Origin: Candidatus Thalassarchaeaceae archaeon
GTDB taxonomy: Archaea; Thermoplasmatota; Poseidoniia; Poseidoniales; Thalassarchaeaceae
Reading direction: 5' to 3'
Assembly: GCA_029942125.1 (NCBI GenBank)
Contig: JAPYUB010000009.1
Span: 1-32,274, forward strand
DNA: 32,274 nucleotides
Below are positions 27,518-32,274 of the stretch, piece by piece (the first letter of the stretch is position 1; the number at the start of each line of letters is the position of its first letter). Both the position numbers and the translations under genes were made by a program. Under the pieces are notes generated by a model. It was given only the letters and a program-made list of their open reading frames with translations, ran no database searches and was not told the origin of the DNA.

Positions 27518-28939
27518 ATGAGCATGACCGGACGCAATGGTCGCGATTGGGAGCCTACTCACTATCGCACGCACACCCTTGGTGAGATACGTGATCAGGG
27601 CGCTCAGATGATTGGGCATGAAGTCACTGTTGCGGGGTATGCTGAGACCGTGCGTGGACGCGGCGCCATCTGTTTCCTTATGCTGCGTGATGGCACTGGG
27701 TACCTCCAGGCTTTCCTCAAGAAAGATAACATGGACGAAGATACCTTCGATGCCATTCAGGGTTCGAGTCGTGAATCCACCATCCAAGTCACTGGAATTG
27801 TTGCGCAAAAGCGCCCACCCAAGGTTGCTGAAGGTGAGCCAGAGCCTCCTGCAGAATATGAGGTCAATGTCAGTTCAGGTGTGATTCTGGCGCTCGCAGA
27901 AACCCCACTTCCCGTCGGTGTCGCAGATGATGTGAACGTCGGCCTCGATGTTCGCCTTGACAATCGTCACCTCGACCTGCGACGTGCCCACGTTAACGCC
28001 ATGTTCCAGTTGCGAGGTAATGTCCTACAATATGGGCGAGACCACCTAATCACTGAGGGTTTCAACGAGATGAATTCACCGAAGATTATAGCAAGTGCCT
28101 CCGAAGGAGGCACCAATCTGTTCCCGATGAAATACTTCGAAACGGATGCCTATCTCTCACAATCCCCTCAACTGTACAAGCAACTCGCCGTTCTCGGGGG
28201 GCTGGAACGCGTGTTCGAAGTCGGCCCGGCCTTCCGCGCAGAGAAACACGACACCTATCGACACCTCAACGAATTCATCTCATTCGATATCGAAGGTGCA
28301 TGGATGAATGATGAAGATGTTATGTGCGTGCAAGAGAGAATGATTCACCATATTTGGAGTCAAGTCGCGGCAAACGATCAGAATCTAATTGACATCATCA
28401 ACGAATATCGAGGCTCACAAGGAGACGAAGCTATTACCGTCGAAGTTCCGATCCTTCCGTTCCCAAGAATTCCCTACTGCGATGCCATTGAAATCGTCAA
28501 AGCCGGCGGCGGCAAAATCGAGTGGGGCGATGATATAGAATCCCATCACTGCGACCTGATTGCAGAGAAATACCCCGGCTTCCATTTTCTACCTCGCTGG
28601 CCGATGTCGATGAAGCCATTCTATATCTATCACGATGAAACAGAGAAGGGAGCCAGCGGTGGTCAGCTCTCGCGTGGATTCGACCTCAACTACGGGCGTG
28701 ACGAGATGACCAGTGGGGGTCAGCGCGAGCATCGCTTTGAGGTGCTCGAGCAAAACCTGCGAAACATGGATCTCAACCCGGTTGATTTCACATTCTATAC
28801 GGATGGATTCCGCTATGGAGCACCGCCGCACGCCGGTTGGGGATTGGGTGTTGCTCGACTACTGATGGTTCTCACGGGTGCGGGCAATGTGCGCGAAGTG
28901 GTTCTCTTCCCTAGAGACCGAAGTCGTGTAACACCCTAA
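27518..28939 (+). CDS. aspS: aspartyl-tRNA synthetase, archaeal type
   Basis: Charges tRNA-Asp (and perhaps tRNA-Asn, as in non-discriminating archaeal enzymes). The N-terminal OB anticodon-binding domain (about residues 30-120) is followed by [10 protein letters not shown], the class II motif 1 region [16 protein letters not shown], and the binding segment SQSPQLYKQ. Motif 2 is [15 protein letters not shown], and the C-terminal motif 3 region is [20 protein letters not shown]. No bacterial GAD insert is present. AspRS is preferred over AsnRS because of the [18 protein letters not shown] segment and the HAGWGLG end. Length (473) is above the usual 430-440 because of small insertions. The usual Glu before the motif 3 Arg is Ala (VARL). 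The start is the ATG at 27518 or 27524. A 75-residue gene follows after 22 nt. Confidence 0.93.
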   Translation: MSMTGRNGRDWEPTHYRTHTLGEIRDQGAQMIGHEVTVAGYAETVRGRGAICFLMLRDGTGYLQAFLKKDNMDEDTFDAIQGSSRESTIQVTGIVAQKRPPKVAEGEPEPPAEYEVNVSSGVILALAETPLPVGVADDVNVGLDVRLDNRHLDLRRAHVNAMFQLRGNVLQYGRDHLITEGFNEMNSPKIIASASEGGTNLFPMKYFETDAYLSQSPQLYKQLAVLGGLERVFEVGPAFRAEKHDTYRHLNEFISFDIEGAWMNDEDVMCVQERMIHHIWSQVAANDQNLIDIINEYRGSQGDEAITVEVPILPFPRIPYCDAIEIVKAGGGKIEWGDDIESHHCDLIAEKYPGFHFLPRWPMSMKPFYIYHDETEKGASGGQLSRGFDLNYGRDEMTSGGQREHRFEVLEQNLRNMDLNPVDFTFYTDGFRYGAPPHAGWGLGVARLLMVLTGAGNVREVVLFPRDRSRVTP

Positions 28940-28961
28940 TGGATTACAGGACGATGGTCGA

Positions 28962-29189
28962 ATGACTCCGGAGAACTCCAAGAAAGTTTGGAATTACATA
29001 CAGGAAGCAGGAGATAAATTGGTGGGGAAACTCCCACCATCTCACCGTCATCCCAGTGGCAGGAATCCGTATGCCCACGTAGCAATTTGTGTCAAGCACA
29101 AGTTCGGCCAATCGTACAAGGATCTACCCGATGAACAGATAGATGAGGTGATGGAGTACATCGATAATCTGGTAGATAATCCCTCTTGA
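28962..29189 (+). CDS. small conserved-looking protein, unknown function
   Basis: 75 residues, not recognised. The middle is basic and His/Pro-rich (SHRHPSGRNPYAHVAICVKH, about 27-46), and the C-terminal part is an acidic amphipathic helix (SYKDLPDEQIDEVMEYIDNL). It has no signal peptide or membrane helix. Codon use looks like its neighbours. It starts 22 nt after the aspS stop and is on the same strand, so it could be co-transcribed. A nucleic-acid- or ribosome-associated role would fit its charge, but this is a guess. The ribosome-binding site is weak. Confidence 0.65.
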   Translation: MTPENSKKVWNYIQEAGDKLVGKLPPSHRHPSGRNPYAHVAICVKHKFGQSYKDLPDEQIDEVMEYIDNLVDNPS

Positions 29190-29227
29190 TTGATTAGAGG
29201 TGTGAACCGAAAAGAACGGGTATCTTC

Positions 29228-29242
29228 CACCCCTTCGGGGTG
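29228..29242 (+). promoter_or_regulatory. hairpin covering the formyltransferase Shine-Dalgarno
   Basis: CACCCC (29228-29233) and GGGGTG (29237-29242) pair perfectly around TTC. The right arm holds most of the GGGGTGA ribosome-binding site, 3 nt before the ATG at 29246. Folding would hide the site, so translation may depend on melting or a ligand. Inference. Confidence 0.5.
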
Positions 29243-29245
29243 AAC

Positions 29246-29971
29246 ATGGGGGATACGCCAGTCTTTGCCTATCTCCTACTCAAAGGGCATCCGTACGGGC
29301 GCGAAATGTTGCGACAAATGCTCTCGGAGGGCTTTGTTCCCGCCATCATCATCGAGGAGGATTCGGCGATTGGTGACGAGGAACGTGAAAAGTTCCTCAA
29401 GCGCATAGAGGGCAACCCCATAGCACCGACTATCGTCGAGCAAATTGCCGACTTCGATGTACCACACGTCACTGTGCCCATCCACAATTCCGACGAAGTG
29501 ATGCCGCTCATCCAGGACATGGATCTCGATCTCATCGTCTTTGGTGGAACACGAATCATTCGAGGAGAAATCCTCGATGCACCCAAGGATGGCGTCATCA
29601 ATTCACATCCCGGTTTTCTACCGGACTGTCGTGGCTCAGCCAGCCCAGCCTGGTCTGTCTATCACGACATTCCCATCGGCAGTACCGCTCATTTCTGCGA
29701 CAATGGCATCGATACTGGAGAAATCCTGTTGCGCCGTGAATTACCTGTCAAACGTGGTATGACGTACGAGGATCTCTGTTACGGAACGCTAGTTCTTGCC
29801 TGTGTGTTAATGAAGGAGGCGCTGATGGCTTATGTTGCAGGAAAATGGCCGGAAATGCGCCACCCTCAGGGCGAAAGCCCATGGCCTACCTTCCGCAATG
29901 CTCCACCAGAGATTCTGGAAGTGGTGGACCAGAAGTTGGCTGACCAGAATTATGCACACTATGTGAACTGA
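29246..29971 (+). CDS. formyltransferase-family enzyme (single catalytic domain)
   Basis: A Rossmann-type formyl-transferase of the Fmt/PurN/sugar-N-formyltransferase superfamily, which uses a formyl-folate donor. The catalytic triad is visible: N119 and H121 in VINSHPGFLPDCRG, and D156 in DNGIDTGEIL. At 241 residues it lacks the C-terminal domain of methionyl-tRNA formyltransferase. It has an N-terminal region (about 1-100) with LIVFGGTRII, typical of this superfamily. A free-standing enzyme acting on a sugar nucleotide or amino compound is possible; Fmt and GAR transformylase are the alternatives. I chose the ATG at 29246, next to GGTGA, over an in-frame GTG at 29240. It begins a tight operon: SDR, TPR protein and luciferase-like monooxygenase follow with gaps of 9, 9 and 0 nt. 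Confidence 0.8.
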   Translation: MGDTPVFAYLLLKGHPYGREMLRQMLSEGFVPAIIIEEDSAIGDEEREKFLKRIEGNPIAPTIVEQIADFDVPHVTVPIHNSDEVMPLIQDMDLDLIVFGGTRIIRGEILDAPKDGVINSHPGFLPDCRGSASPAWSVYHDIPIGSTAHFCDNGIDTGEILLRRELPVKRGMTYEDLCYGTLVLACVLMKEALMAYVAGKWPEMRHPQGESPWPTFRNAPPEILEVVDQKLADQNYAHYVN

Positions 29972-29980
29972 GGTGAAAAA

Positions 29981-30742
29981 ATGGAAAATCCGTATGCATC
30001 TGATGCTCTGAAAGGAATGCGAGCTGTCGTCTGTGGTGCCTCCAAAGGCATCGGACGCGCAACCGCCGAAATGCTAGCCGCGTGTGGTGCGGATGTCATC
30101 GCACTCAGTCGAAGCGCGCCCGATATTCCCGGTGTACGTTCCATATCACTGGATCTGGAAGATGCTGCAGCTATCGAGAAGACGATTGCTGGAATCCTTG
30201 TCGCTGGACCCATCCACATTCTGATCAACAACGCAGGAGGTCCCCCCGGCGGTCCACTTCTTGACAATGAGGTCGCGGACTTCGAGGCACCGTTCAAGCG
30301 GCATCTCCACGCAGCTCATCGTATCACCCAAATGGTCGTCCCTGCTATGGAAGAAGCCGATTTGGGCCGCATCGTCAACATCATCTCAACCTCGGTTCGT
30401 GAACCGATTCTCAACATCGGGCTATCCAACACACTTCGAGGGGCGATGGCTTCGTGGGCCAAATCACTGAGTCGTGAATTGCCCGCTTGTGTCACAATCA
30501 ACAATATTCTTCCTGGATTCACAGATACAGATCGTCTGGATTCACTGGCAGATTCAATCCATGAGAAAACAGGACGGAGCAAGGAGGACATTCAAGATAC
30601 TTGGATATCACAAGTTCCGATTGGCCGACTCATCGACCCGAGGGAAACCGCTTCAGCAATCACCTTCCTTTGCTTACCGCAATCCGGTGGGATTCGCGGC
30701 GTAAGTCTGGCCGTAGATGGTGGGCGAATGCGCTCAATCTGA
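29981..30742 (+). CDS. short-chain dehydrogenase/reductase with altered active site
   Basis: SDR-family Rossmann protein of 253 residues. It has GASKGIG (19-25) for the dinucleotide, NNAGG (about 83-87), the strand Ser in IISTSVRE and the family-like ILPGFTDTDR. The usual YxxxK catalytic pair is missing: at the equivalent place the sequence is SNTLR, with Ser149 and Arg153. A group of FabG-like SDRs is known with this kind of replacement, and it may bind NAD(P) without ordinary carbonyl reduction. The ATG has GGTGA 4 nt upstream, directly after the formyltransferase stop. It may work on the formylated product, or be a partner of the monooxygenase. The substrate is unknown. Confidence 0.85.
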   Translation: MENPYASDALKGMRAVVCGASKGIGRATAEMLAACGADVIALSRSAPDIPGVRSISLDLEDAAAIEKTIAGILVAGPIHILINNAGGPPGGPLLDNEVADFEAPFKRHLHAAHRITQMVVPAMEEADLGRIVNIISTSVREPILNIGLSNTLRGAMASWAKSLSRELPACVTINNILPGFTDTDRLDSLADSIHEKTGRSKEDIQDTWISQVPIGRLIDPRETASAITFLCLPQSGGIRGVSLAVDGGRMRSI

Positions 30743-30751
30743 GGGTATCAA

Positions 30752-31591
30752 ATGACCGATAAATCGCTGACACCCGAGCAGGCGCATCACCTACTGGACC
30801 TGATGGCTAAGGGTGAAGGGTTTGACGAAGGCATGGATGCAGGGGTCGCCCTGACACTGGCGGACATTGCACTACAAATCGACCAGCCCGAGCGAGCGGA
30901 GGCATTGATTATCCACGCGGTTAAGTTGGCCAAGGATTCTGAAGATAATGACCAACTCGCATGGGCACTGCTAACCAAGGCCCGCATCGTCAACGACGGG
31001 GACGCGCTGAAGGAAGCAGAGGATTTGGTGGCAGTCAGCGAGGATGATTGGTTGCGCTCTGCCTACAACAACCAATGTGGAATTCATGCACTAGAATCGA
31101 GGGACATTCCAACGGCGAAATCCGCTTTTGCTCAAAGTCTCGTATTGAAGGAGGCACTGGAGGACAAGGTCGGTCAGGCCAACACACTCTACAATCTCGG
31201 TGAAATCGCCCGCGAAGAGGGCGATTTAGAACAATCGAAGGAGTTTCATGCTCGATGTGTAGACCTACTAGATGAATTGGAAGACCGGAAAGGGATGGTC
31301 AACGGATTGGCCATTCTCGGACACCTAGAAGCGGTTGAATCCAACATCGATTCCGCCATCGTCCATTACGAAGCTGCACTCGAGATTGCTGAAGCAGAGG
31401 TTGACTTTGAGGGAACCGTCGTTGCACGATGGGGGCTTGCTGAGATGGCTCGAGCGAGGGATGACCAAGATCTCGAACTGCAACATCTCTCTCAAGTGAT
31501 GACTGGATTCATGCAATTGGGCCGACCTACACCGGATCCAATCAAAGATCGACTCAACGAATTGGCCGATTCCATTCACGGAGGGAACTAA
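30752..31591 (+). CDS. TPR-repeat protein
   Basis: A soluble, acidic, all-helical protein of 279 residues made of several tetratricopeptide repeats. The clearest run covers about residues 110-235: the LYNLGEIAREEGDLEQSKEF, NGLAILGHLEAVESNIDSAI and YEAALEIAEAE helices. The earlier half looks like more divergent repeats (ALTLADIALQIDQPERAEAL). There are no membrane segments. TPR proteins act as scaffolds or regulators, so it may hold the operon's enzymes together or mediate regulation. It begins 9 nt after the SDR stop. Its TAA ends at 31591, and the next gene's ATG starts at 31592. Confidence 0.85.
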   Translation: MTDKSLTPEQAHHLLDLMAKGEGFDEGMDAGVALTLADIALQIDQPERAEALIIHAVKLAKDSEDNDQLAWALLTKARIVNDGDALKEAEDLVAVSEDDWLRSAYNNQCGIHALESRDIPTAKSAFAQSLVLKEALEDKVGQANTLYNLGEIAREEGDLEQSKEFHARCVDLLDELEDRKGMVNGLAILGHLEAVESNIDSAIVHYEAALEIAEAEVDFEGTVVARWGLAEMARARDDQDLELQHLSQVMTGFMQLGRPTPDPIKDRLNELADSIHGGN

Positions 31592-32274
31592 ATGGAGTTT
31601 GATGTCTTCTTCTCCATTTCACAAACCCCGGATGCTGCTGGCACGTTCCCTGATGAGAATACCATGTATGCCAATTATCTCGAACAACTAGGGGTGGCCG
31701 ACGAACTCGGATTCGGAGTCGCTTGGATCGCTCAAGCTCACCTGTCCACTGAAGTACAGAAGCGAAACAAGAAGCCGGTCATTCCGCATTGGGAAGGTGA
31801 AGTCGGACTCTGTACCGATTTCTTCCAATTGGCCATGCTGACAATGGCCCACACCAAGCGAATAGAAGTCGGCAGTGCGGTATTGGCCATATTGGCGAAC
31901 GGTGGCCCGATTGCAGTGGCAGAACGAATCGGAAATTTCTGTGCATTACAGGAAGTTCGAGGTGATTCGCGTAAACTGAATCTCGGATTTAGTGCCGGTC
32001 GCTTCCAATTCATGGCATCCCCTTACGGAATTGTTCCACGCGACGCCGTCGAGGAGGCAGCCTGGCCTGCACTTCGGGGTAAAATTTTCTGGGAAGCCTC
32101 AGAAATCATGCTGCGCCTTGTACGCGGTGACACAATCTGTTCTGACGACATTAGAGAAACCACCCTGACCCGTGCGAATTTTCGTTCCAATGAGGATTGG
32201 CGAGCAGTTCAATCTGCGAATGGTAATGATGATGCCGAAATCCACATTCCTCGGCGTTACCAATTTGAGGATAT
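31592..32274 (+). CDS. luciferase-like flavin/F420 monooxygenase (3' partial)
   Basis: The start codon directly follows the TPR protein's stop. The frame stays open to the end of the window (227 codons seen). The N-terminus MEFDVFFSISQTPDAAG with later YLEQLGVADELGFGVAWIAQAHLS is the typical opening of the bacterial luciferase / F420-dependent oxidoreductase superfamily. VGSAVLAIL near residues 93-101, AVAERIGNF and the LGFSAGRFQF stretch are also family features. It would use FMNH2 or F420H2 for oxidation or reduction of an unknown substrate. Its presence with a formyltransferase and an SDR points to a small specialised metabolic pathway. The C-terminal half is beyond the window, so the subgroup cannot be settled. 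Confidence 0.85.
   Translation, partial: MEFDVFFSISQTPDAAGTFPDENTMYANYLEQLGVADELGFGVAWIAQAHLSTEVQKRNKKPVIPHWEGEVGLCTDFFQLAMLTMAHTKRIEVGSAVLAILANGGPIAVAERIGNFCALQEVRGDSRKLNLGFSAGRFQFMASPYGIVPRDAVEEAAWPALRGKIFWEASEIMLRLVRGDTICSDDIRETTLTRANFRSNEDWRAVQSANGNDDAEIHIPRRYQFED

Noticed and set aside
27518-28939. asparaginyl-tRNA synthetase
   Set aside because: The C-terminal active-site segment matches archaeal AspRS better; a non-discriminating AspRS remains possible.
29246-29971. methionyl-tRNA formyltransferase (Fmt)
   Set aside because: The protein is too short and lacks the C-terminal domain, and archaeal initiation does not normally use formyl-methionine.

Overview
The window reads as a chromosomal segment of an uncultured planktonic euryarchaeon, most likely a Thermoplasmatota / Marine Group II (Poseidoniales)-like lineage. 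The archaeal markers are a membrane-type LonB protease, a UPF0147 protein, a FlaK/PibD-like preflagellin peptidase, an archaeal-type AspRS, a TrmI tRNA methyltransferase and several KaiC/RAD55-type RecA-fold proteins. Operon-leading genes often have a TATA-like box about 28-31 nt upstream of the start codon, which suggests leaderless transcripts. Genes inside operons have GGTGA/GGAGG-type Shine-Dalgarno sequences. Two bacterial-type systems, DNA gyrase (gyrB-gyrA) and a bacterial/eukaryotic-type MetK, sit among them. The lineage is inferred from gene content, not from a marker-gene tree.

Layout. 1-4576 (+): the 3' part of a huge HExxH metallopeptidase/PKD surface protein with a C-terminal membrane anchor, then a small translationally linked membrane protein. 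4577-5374 (-): a divergent type I 3-dehydroquinate dehydratase, stop to stop with the previous gene. 5375-5638: a non-coding leader with two perfect hairpins ahead of gyrB-gyrA (5639-10372, +). 10418-10504 (+): tRNA-Ser(GCT) with encoded CCA, touching the stop of a 1109-residue anchored surface protein (10505-13834, -). 13957-17287 (+): a type IV pilin-like protein carrying a lamin-tail-like domain, followed by three RecA/KaiC-fold proteins, of which only the first has an intact Walker A. 17293-18303 (-): a preflagellin/prepilin peptidase facing that cluster. 18385-18660 (+): UPF0147. 18641-21505 (-): lonB plus an isoaspartyl peptidase/asparaginase. 21725-22498 (+): trmI. 22500-26096 (-): a 1198-residue surface protein with an Asn/Thr-rich repeat and a cytoplasmic zinc ribbon. 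26172-27401 (-): metK, divergent from aspS (27518-28939, +). 28962-end (+): a 75-residue unknown, then a tight operon of formyltransferase, SDR, TPR protein and a luciferase-like monooxygenase cut by the window end.

How the parts may work together. The clearest candidate system is 13957-18303: a secreted pilin-like LTD protein, the peptidase able to process its class III signal, and one active plus two apparently inactive RecA-fold ATPases, with no archaellum motor genes (arlI/arlJ) in view. A second candidate is the formyltransferase-SDR-TPR-monooxygenase operon, whose substrate is unknown. LonB and the isoaspartyl peptidase form a plausible protein-turnover operon. Three very large surface proteins with the same architecture (extracellular beta-rich repeats, one C-terminal helix, short charged cytoplasmic tail) suggest a heavily invested cell envelope. 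Short perfect hairpins occur ahead of many starts and may be post-transcriptional control elements.
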